Shown in pieces: positions 54,016-63,912 of a stretch of 64,000 bases of DNA. A program made the position numbers and the translations under genes. Positions within the stretch are counted from its first letter, which is position 1; each line of letters opens with the position of its first letter. Source of the stretch: Nitrospira sp. (GTDB lineage Bacteria; Nitrospirota; Nitrospiria; Nitrospirales; Nitrospiraceae); NCBI GenBank assembly GCA_005239465.1, contig SPAW01000011.1, positions 3,196 through 67,195 on the forward strand, given 5' to 3'. The notes under the pieces were generated by a model that searched no databases, had not been told where the DNA came from, and saw nothing but the letters and a program-made list of their open reading frames with translations.

Positions 54016-54537
54016 CTACTCCTTCACCGTCACCGTCATCGTGATCGGTTCTAAAGGATTGTCTGCCTGGTCTCTTGCGGCGGCGGCGATCTTGTCGATG
54101 ACTTCGATCCCTCGAAACACTTCCCCGAAGACTGTGTAGCGCCGATCCAGACCGCTATTATCCCCAACGCATATAAAGAACTGTGAACCGTTGTCGTTGA
54201 AGTCGCGCGTGCTATTGCTCTCGCGCGGCATCTTGGCCATGGACACGGCACCGCGCTTGTGCGGGCGGTCGTTTGGTTCAGGCGGGAGGAAATAGCCCGG
54301 TCCTCCGGTGCCATGGAGCGTGCGGTCTGGGTTCTTGCTGAGAGGGTCGCCGCCTTGGATGAGGAAGCCCGGCACGATGCGATGGAAGGTTGTGCCGTCG
54401 AAGAATCTCATCTTGGCGAGACTCACAAAATTGTCCACGTGCCGCGGCGCATCGTCCGGATAGAATCGGATGTTAATCTCGCCAAACTTGGTCTCGATCG
54501 TCGCGCGCGGATCTTTTTTCTGAAATTGGACGGACAT
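54016..54537 (-). CDS. ppiB: Peptidyl-prolyl cis-trans isomerase, cyclophilin type
   Basis: The 173-aa cyclophilin has ATIETKFGEINIRFYPDDAP, the catalytic FDGTTFHRIVPGFLIQGGD, and QFFICVGDNSGLDRRYTVFG. The C-terminus VIDKIAAAARDQADNPLEP is typical of the short bacterial type. No signal peptide is visible, so a cytoplasmic location is likely. A truncated second copy of its 3' half lies at 52668-52925 beyond higBA. The stop is close to the word-type hairpin at 53939-54015. Confidence 0.95.
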   Translation of the reverse strand: MSVQFQKKDPRATIETKFGEINIRFYPDDAPRHVDNFVSLAKMRFFDGTTFHRIVPGFLIQGGDPLSKNPDRTLHGTGGPGYFLPPEPNDRPHKRGAVSMAKMPRESNSTRDFNDNGSQFFICVGDNSGLDRRYTVFGEVFRGIEVIDKIAAAARDQADNPLEPITMTVTVKE

Positions 54538-54589
54538 GTATTCAATCTAGCAAGGGGGCATCCTGCGAGGCAAGACGCCTCGCAGAAAT

Positions 54590-54685
54590 TTTGAGTGTTG
54601 AATGATGAATGTTGAATTGTGGGGGGAGAATAGCACGGTTCCGACCAATCAACATTGAACATTCACCATTCATCATTTCGTCATT
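54590..54685. repeat. Word-type hairpin spacer (TTGAATGATGAATGTTGAA / TTGAACATTCACCATTCATC)
   Basis: GTTGAATGATGAATGTTGAA (about 54597-54616) is complementary to the run AACATTGAACATTCACCATT CATCA (about 54653-54677). The words match the 46146-46203 set. It lies between ppiB and the MFS gene, both on the minus strand. Confidence 0.65.
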
Positions 54686-56018
54686 GCTTCAGCCCGTCTC
54701 CTGGCTTAATACGCAGCCACATGATTCCCCCGACCAGTGCAATCAAGGCTGTGGTTCCGAGCGAGGCGGGCCAGCCCCAATGCTCGGCGATCCAGGGGGT
54801 GACGGTGGGTGAGATGGCTCCTCCGATGTTCGCGCCCATGTTCATGAGGCCTGAGAGGCTGCCGGCATGTGTCTTGGACAGATCGCTGGTTGAGGACCAG
54901 TAGGCACCGATCGTGAAATACAACCAGCCGGCTCCCAGCGACAGGCTGGCGATGGCGAGATAGGGTGACTCCACCACCGCGCCCAGACCGATCGAGCCGG
55001 CCGCCAGCATCATGCCTGCCATGCCGACGAACTTCCGTCCTTGAGTGATTCCGCAGCGCAATGCCAGGCGATCGGTGGCCCATCCACCGAGTGGGCACGA
55101 CACGAGAATGGCGAGGAATGGGGCGGCGGCGAAGAAGCCGCCGCGCAAGATATCGAAGCCGCGCACATTCACAAGGTATAGATAGAACCAAGACATGTAC
55201 ACGTAGGCGACATAGCCAAGACAACCGTAGCTGAGCACAAGCCACCAGACCGTTGGAGTCTTTCTCAACGCTGCCCAAGGGATTGAAGGCGACTCGGTGA
55301 ATGTACTTCCTATAGAAGCGACAGCGCTGCGGTTATTGACCCAGGGATGATCGGCTGGGTGATCGCGCGCCAAGAGCCACCAGATTGCCGCTAACCCGAT
55401 CCCAAGTCCGGCCGAAGCATAGAACGCCGTCTGCCAACCATAGTTCACCATGATCCAGGCCGTCATGGGTGGGGTCACTGCCGCGCCGATGCCGATCCCG
55501 CCGATGGCGATGCCGATGCCAAGGCCTCGTTCGTGAGCCGGAAGCCAGTCGGTGACGGCACGATTAAAGTTGGGCAACGCCACCGCTTCGCCGACGCCGA
55601 GGAGAAATCGGACTAGGGCGAGCGCGCCGACGATCCCCAACGGACCTGCCAGGGGAGAAGTGGCAGCCATGGCCGTCAGCGCGGTAAAGCAGGACCACCA
55701 GAGAAGCGCGATGGTGAGGACGATACGCGCACCCCATCGGTCTCCGAGCCACCCGCCAGGAATTTGAAAAAGCGCATAGCCGATGACGAATGCGGAAAAG
55801 ACGAATCCCATCTGCTGATCGGTGAGGCCGAGCGCCGGCATCATCTGGCGCGCCGTCACCGAGATATTCACTCGGTCAATGTAGGTGACGACGCTAATCG
55901 CAAAGAGGAGCCCGAGGATCAGCCAGCGCACGCGAGTGGGAGCTGACGCTGGTTGGTGAACTGGGGAATGCGTCTCGATCAAGATCGCTCCGACTGAAGA
56001 TGCATTATAGCCGGTCAT
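54681..56018 (-). CDS. MFS transporter, ACS (anion:cation symporter) type
   Basis: ATG at 56018 (the frame extends to 56090) gives about 445 aa with roughly 12 transmembrane segments. Features fit the ACS subfamily of hexuronate/tartrate/phthalate permeases: WLILGLLFAISVVTYIDRVN, LTDQQMGFVFSAFVIGYALF, PGGWLGDRWGARIVL (loop 2-3) and LGVGEAVALPNFNRAVTDWL. The substrate is probably an organic anion but cannot be fixed. It is divergent from the efflux operon, and no catabolic genes adjoin it. Confidence 0.85.
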   Translation of the reverse strand: MTGYNASSVGAILIETHSPVHQPASAPTRVRWLILGLLFAISVVTYIDRVNISVTARQMMPALGLTDQQMGFVFSAFVIGYALFQIPGGWLGDRWGARIVLTIALLWWSCFTALTAMAATSPLAGPLGIVGALALVRFLLGVGEAVALPNFNRAVTDWLPAHERGLGIGIAIGGIGIGAAVTPPMTAWIMVNYGWQTAFYASAGLGIGLAAIWWLLARDHPADHPWVNNRSAVASIGSTFTESPSIPWAALRKTPTVWWLVLSYGCLGYVAYVYMSWFYLYLVNVRGFDILRGGFFAAAPFLAILVSCPLGGWATDRLALRCGITQGRKFVGMAGMMLAAGSIGLGAVVESPYLAIASLSLGAGWLYFTIGAYWSSTSDLSKTHAGSLSGLMNMGANIGGAISPTVTPWIAEHWGWPASLGTTALIALVGGIMWLRIKPGDGLKQ

Positions 56019-56090
56019 CCTCGTTGGCTCTAGCAAGAAGCGTGTCTGACTGTCATTGATCGCATCAGTGAGCTGAGTGATGTGGTCCAA

Positions 56091-56435
56091 GGCGTCCGGC
56101 GTATAGAGGGTCTTCTAACCGAGGGGATTTGGTGGTCAACAGTGATAGCTGACACCATCGTCTTCCACCTCCGCATATGCCTTTCACCACCTGTTGTGTT
56201 AGGATTCGGAATGCCCACTGGTTCATTTTTTCGGAACGTCACGGGAGGATCTTCGCGAATAAGACCGAGGCGGTCATTTTCGCTCCGGACGACTGGGAAC
56301 GGAATGTTCAGGCGTATTCAAACTGTCAGTGCTATCATGTCCGGGAACAGCTGCCGGCAGGAGGGTCAGAAGAATCGGGGCGGATCACCGTCGGTAGCAA
56401 GAGGAGCGCACAGGAATGTCGAAAGGACTGATGAG
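56091..56435. other. Divergent spacer between MFS gene and efflux operon
   Basis: About 345 bp with no supportable gene. Frames on both strands lack convincing starts. I see no clear promoter pair, operator dyad or repeat; regulators of metal efflux often bind here, but none is readable by eye. Confidence 0.35.
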
Positions 56436-57722
56436 ATGACGATGCGATATTTTCGCTCTCTGGTGTGTCTGACGATCGTGCTGCTACTGAACACCGCGTC
56501 CGGCCTGCCCAAGGCCTCCGCAGAGTCCGGAGTACAGGTCTACAATCTGGACGCGATCGTGGAACTGGCTCTGGCCAAGAACCCTGTGGTGTCGTCCGCA
56601 GAAGGACACATTGAGCAGCAGCGGGGCCAGCAGACCGCAGCCGGCGCCTATCCGAATCCGACCGTCAGCGGCTATTCGGGCTACGGTGAACTTCGGGATA
56701 CGGGTCGTGCGGGCATCGGGCCATTGGTGGATCGTCAATCGCTCACCGAATATAACATGATGGTGGGACAACCAGTTGAATGGCCGGCGATGCGGGCCGC
56801 GCGACAGCGTGTGGCGGACATCGGACTGGCAACCGCGAACATCGGCATGTTGGAGACACGATTGAATCTGACGTCACATGTCAAAGTCGCGTTTTACCGC
56901 CTGCTACTGGCTCAACAGGACGCCGCACTCGCTCGACAGAATCTCGACATCGTCGAGGGCGTCGCACGAATCGTCAAGGCGCGGGTGAAATCTGGCGAAG
57001 CGCCGCAATTTGAATCGATCAAGGCTGAGGTCGAAGTCCTGAAAGCCAGGCAGCAAGTCGCACGTGCGGACAACGCCGTCCGGATTAATCGTGTCGCCGT
57101 GGATACCCTGACCGGCGGTGCACTGGGGTCCTCCTATGTCGTCCAGGGCGATTTCATGGGGATGCCAAAAGAGTTGCAGATCGAAGGATTGATGGCCCGC
57201 ATGATGGACCAACATCCGAACATTCAACGCCTGCTGAAGTCGGTGGAACAGTCGGACTGGAAGATCGAATTCGAGCGGCAATCACGGCTGCCGACGGTCA
57301 CCGTCGGCAGCAGCTACTGGCGCGAGATCGGGCGGGAAGCAATTCAGGGAGGACTGTCTGTTCCGATGCCGTTCTGGTACCGCCGCCAGGGCGAAATCGC
57401 GTCGTCATTGGGCGCCAAACGCCGCGAAGAAGCGGAACTCCTGCGTACGCGCAACGAGCTGGCCAGAGCCGTCCATCAACACTATCAGGACGCCAGGACC
57501 ACAGCCGAGCTGATCGAGGTCTTCGACAAAGGGCTGTTGAAACAAGCCCAGGAGGCTCTGAGACTCGCACAGTTTAGTTTTCAGCAGGGTGCCTCCAGCC
57601 TTCTCGAAGTCTTTGACGCCCAACGCGTCCAACGGCAGATCCAGCTGGACTACGCACAGGCGCGACATGACCTCTCAGTATCGCTGGCTCGCCTTGAGCA
57701 GGCCGTTGGTGGAATGCTATGA
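56436..57722 (+). CDS. Outer-membrane efflux protein, TolC/CzcC family
   Basis: ATG 56436 gives 428 aa; the longer frame from 56082 is not supported. The signal peptide is YFRSLVCLTIVLLLNTASGL ending in ASAES. Two TolC-type repeats follow, with LDAIVELALAKNPVVSSAEG at the start and ALRLAQFSFQQGASSLLEVF near the end, and long coiled coils between. It forms the channel of a tripartite pump with the adaptor and RND permease encoded next, which it overlaps by 4 nt. Confidence 0.87.
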   Translation: MTMRYFRSLVCLTIVLLLNTASGLPKASAESGVQVYNLDAIVELALAKNPVVSSAEGHIEQQRGQQTAAGAYPNPTVSGYSGYGELRDTGRAGIGPLVDRQSLTEYNMMVGQPVEWPAMRAARQRVADIGLATANIGMLETRLNLTSHVKVAFYRLLLAQQDAALARQNLDIVEGVARIVKARVKSGEAPQFESIKAEVEVLKARQQVARADNAVRINRVAVDTLTGGALGSSYVVQGDFMGMPKELQIEGLMARMMDQHPNIQRLLKSVEQSDWKIEFERQSRLPTVTVGSSYWREIGREAIQGGLSVPMPFWYRRQGEIASSLGAKRREEAELLRTRNELARAVHQHYQDARTTAELIEVFDKGLLKQAQEALRLAQFSFQQGASSLLEVFDAQRVQRQIQLDYAQARHDLSVSLARLEQAVGGML

Positions 57723-58969
57723 GTCTCCTACTCCATCTGTGCCAAACCCTGTTCTTTGTGCGGCATGTGACAGCGGTGACGCAACCATCGCCGTGCGTCC
57801 GGCGCTTGGCCATCAGCCTGCTTCTCGGCTTGACGGTGATCGAATCAGGCTGCGACGGGACTCCGAGTGATGTGGTCGCAAGCAAGACGCCGGCTGCCGC
57901 CCCCGCCTCAGGACTCGTCACCATGCCTGCGGAGGAATCGTCCCGCGTCGGACTTGTTGTGCAGCCGGCGACTCGTAGCGACTTTCGAACCTACCGTGAG
58001 TTTCCTGGGATCGTACAACCGAACCAACGCAACATGGCGGACATTACGACTCTGGTTCGAGGTCGGGTCGTCGAGGTCTATGCAGACCTCGGCCAACAGG
58101 TCGAAGCGAACGCCCTCCTGGCGTTACTGTATAGCAGCGAACTCGGCCTGGCTCAATCCGGCTACTTGAAAGCCCGGGCCAAACTTCATGTTGCCGAACA
58201 AGCCTATGGCCGAGCCAAATTTCTGCTGCAAGAAAAAGTGATCGGCGAGGCAGAAGCGCAACGGCGACAGGCGGAACTGCTCAGTATGCAGGCCGAGGCC
58301 AATGAGGCGCACGATCGGCTGAAGCTACTCGGCATGAGCGACGACGAATTCCGTCGCCTCGATCGCAGTCGAAAAATCCGGTCCCACGTGCCGATTGTGG
58401 CCCCATTCGCCGGACGCATCATCGGACGCAACCTAACGCGCGGGGAAGTCGTCGAGACCACCGAGATACTGTTTGTCGTCGCGGATCTCTCGGACGTCTG
58501 GGTCCGGGCTAACATTCCGGAGAAAGACATCCAGTTCGTCTATTCCGTCCATGCGTCCGGGGGCACACAGGCGGAGGTGCGGATCAATGCCTATCCGCGG
58601 GAAATCTTTAAGGGCACGATCACCTATATCGGCGATGTGCTGGATCCCGTGACTCGCACGATGCAGCTCAGGCTTGAGCTTCCCAACCCCGAAAGGCGGC
58701 TGAAACCTGAAATGTTCGCGACAATTCGGCTCTTTTCCGAATCGCAGCCGAATCGTTTGACCGTGCCGGAGGCTGCGCTGCAACGGGATCAAGGTCGGAC
58801 CTTTGTCTTTGTGCAACGGAGCGCGAACGAGTATGAGTTCCGCGAAGTCCAGATCGGGGAATCCAACGGGACGCTCACCTCGATTCTCGGCGGTCTCAGC
58901 GAAGGAGAGCCGGTCGTGACGCACGGCGCCTTCGTCTTGAAGTCCGAGCTCTTGAAGAAACAGGTCTGA
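57719..58969 (+). CDS. RND efflux periplasmic adaptor (CzcB/CusB-like)
   Basis: ATGA overlap links it to the TolC gene. The 416-aa protein has a signal region with a probable lipobox (VIESGC) and a membrane-fusion architecture: lipoyl-like half motifs (VRGRVVEVYADLGQQVEANA, IVAPFAGRIIGRNLTRGEVV), an alpha hairpin of about 70 residues, and beta-barrel and membrane-proximal parts (GDVLDPVTRTMQLRLEL). No metal-binding CusF-like or His-rich region is visible. It bridges the permease and the TolC-like channel. Confidence 0.87.
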   Translation: MSLLLHLCQTLFFVRHVTAVTQPSPCVRRLAISLLLGLTVIESGCDGTPSDVVASKTPAAAPASGLVTMPAEESSRVGLVVQPATRSDFRTYREFPGIVQPNQRNMADITTLVRGRVVEVYADLGQQVEANALLALLYSSELGLAQSGYLKARAKLHVAEQAYGRAKFLLQEKVIGEAEAQRRQAELLSMQAEANEAHDRLKLLGMSDDEFRRLDRSRKIRSHVPIVAPFAGRIIGRNLTRGEVVETTEILFVVADLSDVWVRANIPEKDIQFVYSVHASGGTQAEVRINAYPREIFKGTITYIGDVLDPVTRTMQLRLELPNPERRLKPEMFATIRLFSESQPNRLTVPEAALQRDQGRTFVFVQRSANEYEFREVQIGESNGTLTSILGGLSEGEPVVTHGAFVLKSELLKKQV

Positions 58970-61900
58970 TGGTTTCTCGTCTCCTCGACATTTCACTCCG
59001 TCACCGCCTGCTCATTGTGATCTTCGCGATCATGATCGGAGCCGGAGGCACCTACGTCTTCAGAACAATTCCGATCGATGCCTTCCCTGACGTCACCAGC
59101 GTGCTGGTGCAGGTCGTCACCAAGGCGCCCAGCCTCTCGCCGGCTGAAGTCGAACGGTTGGTGACCTATCCCATCGAGCTGCAAATGACGGGGGTCCCCT
59201 CGCTGACGGAACTGCGCTCGCTCTCCAAGGTCGGCCTCTCGCTCATCACGATCGTGTTCGACGATTCGATGAACATCAACCTCGCCCGCCAACTGGTCCT
59301 CGAACGACTCATTGAAGTGAAAGAACTTTTGCCCCCCGGCGCTGAGCCGACGCTGGTTCCGAACAGCACGGGACTGGGCGAGGTGTTCCAGTATTACCTG
59401 GCAGGGCCTCAAGACGCTGTCATGGACCCGGCGGCGGACCACCAGAACTTGATCGATCAGCGCACAATCCAGGATTGGGTCATTCGACCTCTGCTGAAGA
59501 GTACGCCGGGGGTGATCGACGTCAACTCGATCGGTGGTTACGTCAAACAATACCAAGTTTTGGTCGAGCCGGCCATGTTGCGGAAATATAATCTCACCCT
59601 CCACGACGTGTTTGACGCCGTGGCCAGCAACAATGCCAACGCCGGCGGCAACATTCTGGAAAAGCACGCAGAGAGGTATATTGTGCGAGGTGTCGGTCTC
59701 ATCCGCACGCTCCAGGACATCGAGCGCATCGTCGTCAAGGAAACCGGCGGAACCCCAGTGTTTGTTAGAGACGTCGCGCAGGTGCTCATCGGCCATGCGG
59801 TTCGGCACGGCGCAACAGTGCTGAACGGAGAGCGCGAGGTGGTGAGCGGGATTGTGCTCATGCTGCGGGGCGGCAACGCGCGGGACGTCGTCGAGGGGAT
59901 CAAGACCCGCATTGACGACATTCATGCCAAGCATCTGCTCCCTGATAGACTGCGTATTGTGCCGTTTTATGACCGGATCGAATTAATCATGGCAGCGTTG
60001 ACCACGGTGTACAAGTCGCTTGCGGAGGGGGTGGTGCTGGTTATCATCGTGCTCTTCCTCTTCCTCGGTAACATCCGCAGCGCCCTGATCGTCGTCGGCA
60101 CCCTGGTGTTGGCGCCCCTGGCCACATTCATCGTGATGGGTCAAATCGGTTTGACGGCGAATCTCATGTCGCTGGGCGGGCTTGCCATCGCCATCGGCAT
60201 GGTCGTGGACGGCTCGGTGGTCGTGGTGGAGAATGTCTATCGCCATCTCTCGGATCATTCAACCATCGCTGTGCCGAGACTACATCTCATTACCACGGCC
60301 GTGAAGGAAGTGGGACAGCCCGTGGTGTTCGGCATTCTCATCATCATCCTGGTGTTCCTGCCCCTGCTTTCCCTTCACGGAATAGAAGGCAAGATGTTCA
60401 AACCCCTCGCCTATACCATCATGATCGCCCTGCTGGTCTCGCTCGTCTTATCGCTCACGCTGTCGCCCGTTCTCTGTTTCCTGATGCTGACAAAAGGAAG
60501 CGAGGAAGATCCCTGGATTGTCCGATGGGCGAAGCGCCTCTATACCCCTGCGCTTCGATGGGCGCTCGGACACAGAACATTGGTGCTGGCGCTGGCTGTC
60601 ACTTCGCTGCTCTGCAGCCTCGCGCTGTTTCCTTTCCTCGGGAGGGAATTTATTCCTATCTTGAACGAGGGAGCTCTTACGCCACAAACCATCCGGCTTC
60701 CGAGCGTGTCTCTTCCCGCCTCCATCGAGATTGAAAAGCGCATGCAACAAGCGATCATGGAATTTCCCGAAGTGGAAATGGTGGTCTCGAAGATCGGCCG
60801 CTCGGAATTGGAGAACGATCCGGATGAACCGAACGAGAGCGATCCCGTCGTCCGGCTTCGCCCCCTCGAACAGTGGACCACCGCTCGGACGATGCCGGAG
60901 CTGATGCAGAAGGTCCGCGAACGGTTGACAGAGGTATCCGGTGCGAAATTCCTCATCTCCCAACCCATCCAGGAACGGGTCGATGAGTTGATTTCCGGGG
61001 TACGGACTGAGGCCACCGTCAAACTATTCGGCGACGACTTGGAGATCCTGCGAAGCAAAGCCGAGGAGATCGCCGGCGTCCTCGGAACCGTCCGTGGCGT
61101 TCGGGATATAAAGCCGGAACAGCTTTTCGGGCAGCCCTACCTCACAATCGACATCGATCGTGGCAAGATCGCCCGGCACGGCATCAACGTTGCTGATGTG
61201 CGGGAGATCATCACCACTGCCATCGGTGGTCAAGCCGCAACCCGTGTGTACGAGGGGCAACAGCGGTTTGACCTGTTTGTGCGTTTCCCCGAACAGCACC
61301 GGGACAGCGTCGAAACTATCAGCAACATTCTGCTCAGCGATGGAGCCGGCGCGCTCATCCCGCTGGCGGATCTCGGAACCGTGCAATTGGAGGAAGGACC
61401 GGCTCGCATCAGCCGAGAGCGGCTCCAACGGTATGTGTCGATCGGCTTCAACACGCTGGGACGCGACATCGGCAGTCTGGTCGCAGAAGCTCAGCAGAAA
61501 ATCGCAGCGCGCGTGGTGCTTCCGACGGGCTACACGATCACATGGGGCGGATCCTTCGAGAACATGGAGCGGGCGATGGCCACGTTGCGTTTCATCGTCC
61601 CCATCACGATCGGATTGATTTTCCTGTTGCTGTACTCGACCTTCAAATCGCTCCGCCAGGCGACCCTCATCATTTTGAATCTGCCCTTTGCCTTGATCGG
61701 AGGGGTGGTCGCACTCTGGCTGACGGGGGAGTACCTCAGCGTGCCGGCATCTGTTGGCTTCATCAATCTCTTTGGCGTTGCCGTGCTGAACGGTATTGTC
61801 CTCGTGTCCTGCATGAATAAGCTTCGCGAGGACGGGCTTAGTTTGGATGAAGCGGTCACGTCGGGAGCCCTGCTGCGGCTACGCCCTGTGCTCATGACGG

Positions 61901-62196
61901 CCTTGGTGGCGTTGCTCGGATTGGTTCCGCTCGCCTTCGCCAACGGCATTGGGTCGGAGGTGCAACGCCCGCTAGCCATCGTCGTGATCGGCGGTCTGGT
62001 GAGTTCGACGCTGCTGACCCTGATCATGCTGCCTGTCTTATATCGATGGATGGAAAGTCGATCGGCTGAGATGTCACCCTTTGCAAGAGATCAACATGCG
62101 CGACCGGCAACCGACTCCTTAAGTACGGTGGTAGCGGGGTCCCCAGGAGAAAGGCGAGCCGAGGCCTTCGCACCATATCGGCAGGACTCCGTCTGA
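58969..62196 (+). CDS. Heavy-metal-type RND efflux permease (CzcA family)
   Basis: The 1075-aa permease overlaps the adaptor stop by one base. It begins LLDISLRHRLLIVIFAIM and has two RND halves with 12 helices. Family motifs include IPIDAFPDVTSVLVQVVTKA and LGRDIGSLVAEAQ. The TM4 stretch AIAIGMVVDGSVVVVENVYR keeps the aspartate and glutamate (D408, E415 of CzcA numbering), but the first CzcA aspartate (D402) is replaced by alanine. That resembles the CusA-like branch, so the metal cannot be called. A dead fragment of a related permease lies at 63158-63575. Confidence 0.9.
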   Translation: MVSRLLDISLRHRLLIVIFAIMIGAGGTYVFRTIPIDAFPDVTSVLVQVVTKAPSLSPAEVERLVTYPIELQMTGVPSLTELRSLSKVGLSLITIVFDDSMNINLARQLVLERLIEVKELLPPGAEPTLVPNSTGLGEVFQYYLAGPQDAVMDPAADHQNLIDQRTIQDWVIRPLLKSTPGVIDVNSIGGYVKQYQVLVEPAMLRKYNLTLHDVFDAVASNNANAGGNILEKHAERYIVRGVGLIRTLQDIERIVVKETGGTPVFVRDVAQVLIGHAVRHGATVLNGEREVVSGIVLMLRGGNARDVVEGIKTRIDDIHAKHLLPDRLRIVPFYDRIELIMAALTTVYKSLAEGVVLVIIVLFLFLGNIRSALIVVGTLVLAPLATFIVMGQIGLTANLMSLGGLAIAIGMVVDGSVVVVENVYRHLSDHSTIAVPRLHLITTAVKEVGQPVVFGILIIILVFLPLLSLHGIEGKMFKPLAYTIMIALLVSLVLSLTLSPVLCFLMLTKGSEEDPWIVRWAKRLYTPALRWALGHRTLVLALAVTSLLCSLALFPFLGREFIPILNEGALTPQTIRLPSVSLPASIEIEKRMQQAIMEFPEVEMVVSKIGRSELENDPDEPNESDPVVRLRPLEQWTTARTMPELMQKVRERLTEVSGAKFLISQPIQERVDELISGVRTEATVKLFGDDLEILRSKAEEIAGVLGTVRGVRDIKPEQLFGQPYLTIDIDRGKIARHGINVADVREIITTAIGGQAATRVYEGQQRFDLFVRFPEQHRDSVETISNILLSDGAGALIPLADLGTVQLEEGPARISRERLQRYVSIGFNTLGRDIGSLVAEAQQKIAARVVLPTGYTITWGGSFENMERAMATLRFIVPITIGLIFLLLYSTFKSLRQATLIILNLPFALIGGVVALWLTGEYLSVPASVGFINLFGVAVLNGIVLVSCMNKLREDGLSLDEAVTSGALLRLRPVLMTALVALLGLVPLAFANGIGSEVQRPLAIVVIGGLVSSTLLTLIMLPVLYRWMESRSAEMSPFARDQHARPATDSLSTVVAGSPGERRAEAFAPYRQDSV

Positions 62197-62423
62197 ATGA
62201 ACGGTCCTGGCACCGATCGTTACTTGGCCTCTGCCACGTTGCGCGAGGAGTATAGAAAAGAACGGACTGGCTGTCTCTCACCTTTGCAGGACTGGTTGAG
62301 ATCTCATGGTCCGTTGGGTGACGTATACCGACGGCTTTGCGCGACCCTTGCCTGGTGCTGCCACTGTCCTCCCCATGCTCGACTGGCTTGGCTTTGCGGG
62401 GCGGGTCAAGAGGAGATGATGCG

Positions 62424-62780
62424 ATGAGAATAGCTCATGTGAGGATACTGTTAGTCCTGATGGCGGTCACCTGTGGTGCACTGATCTGGACAAATACACG
62501 AGGAGAGGCCGACTCGGGGAAAGGCGAAATCTCGAAGGGGAAGATCCTGTATGTCAAAAACTGCGCTGGTTGCCACGGAACCGAGGGCAAAGGCGATGGC
62601 TACAGGCTCCTTGGCCCCGAACCGGCCAACCTCGCGTCGCCATCGACAAAGAAGAAATCCGACTCAGCCTTGCTCAAGACCATCCATGAGGGTAAGCCAA
62701 ACATGCCGTCCTGGAAGGTTCGTCTTTCAGAACAAGACAGCCGAGATGTGCTGGCGTACATCCGGACACTGGCCAAGTAA
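62424..62780 (+). CDS. Small periplasmic cytochrome c
   Basis: AGGAG at 62411 and ATG 62424 give 118 aa. A signal sequence (RIAHVRILLVLMAVTCGALI) precedes a single heme site KNCAGCHGTEGKGDG and a distal methionine in KPNMPSWKVRLSEQDSRDVL, where NMPSWK is the usual sixth-ligand loop. It is a class I monoheme cytochrome, probably an electron carrier. It follows the efflux operon, with 227 nt between, and may be independent. Confidence 0.88.
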   Translation: MRIAHVRILLVLMAVTCGALIWTNTRGEADSGKGEISKGKILYVKNCAGCHGTEGKGDGYRLLGPEPANLASPSTKKKSDSALLKTIHEGKPNMPSWKVRLSEQDSRDVLAYIRTLAK

Positions 62781-63157
62781 CCTGAAGACAGTGATCGTCA
62801 TGGCGGATCAATTGGCTGATGGAACCCGGTCGCCAAGAGTGAGTGCATAGTAACTACCTAGGCGAACTTCGCAGTGATCGCGCCGGTCATTTATGGTGAC
62901 TGGCACGAAGTTGTCACAAGACGGTGATCAAAACGCCAGATTGACCGAATTAGGCCGGTTGTGGATCGGGGTCGTTCTGGTGGCTGCGGCCACGTCACTG
63001 CACGAAGTTCTCACAGCGGTCAGTGCCACGGTGATCGATGCTCCTAACATCGTAGTAAGAGATCTTCTTAGGGCAGGACTCAGAGTATGCGTACTCTCGG
63101 TCTGATCGATCTGCCTACTGGCACAAGCGTGTCTGGCGGCAAGCCACATTCGAACAG
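62781..63157. other. Spacer with no supportable gene
   Basis: A short frame at 62893-63105 contains a hydrophobic run but lacks an RBS and family resemblance. GTGACTGGCACGAAGTTGTCAC near 62896 is a weak dyad. I see no further structure. Confidence 0.4.
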
Positions 63158-63575
<418 letters not shown>

Positions 63576-63814
63576 CAGGATGGTCAAAAAGACCGTCGGC
63601 AGCGTTCTCGGCATCCGTGAAGCGTATCTCGAAGATCACCGTATCTCGTGAAGCGTATTTCGTTTCTCGTTTCAGATCAGACCCACCGAAGGGACGAACG
63701 ACGAGATACGAGCGACGAGTTAGGACGACGCTTCACGGTTCGACAGGCTCACCGTCCCGAGTCCAATCGAGGGACGAACGACGAACGAAGAGGGCGGCCT
63801 TTTGGACCATCCTG
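63576..63814. repeat. Stop-codon-abutting palindromic repeat, copy 5
   Basis: It begins on the base after the pseudogene TAG with CAGGATGGTCAAAAAGACCG and ends CGGCCTTTTGGACCATCCTG. The terminal pairing GATGGTC/GACCATC differs from the other copies on both arms together. The centre is filled with the CGTGAAGCGTATCTCG vocabulary seen at 44103-44290. Confidence 0.8.
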
Positions 63815-63912
63815 CGGGCTGTTCCGGCGCCGTCTGCGTCCCCTCCAGGTCTGTAGTCCAAGGGCGCCAAAATCGTTTTTCTACACTCTGATAGTCGGCA
63901 GAGGACGGGTGT

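Noticed and set aside
62197-62427. 76-codon frame between the RND permease and cytochrome genes
   Set aside because: No RBS and Cys/Arg-rich shadow-like composition; the cytochrome has its own start and RBS.
62893-63105. 70-codon frame with a hydrophobic stretch after the cytochrome gene
   Set aside because: No RBS, no family resemblance, and it ends beside a decayed RND fragment.
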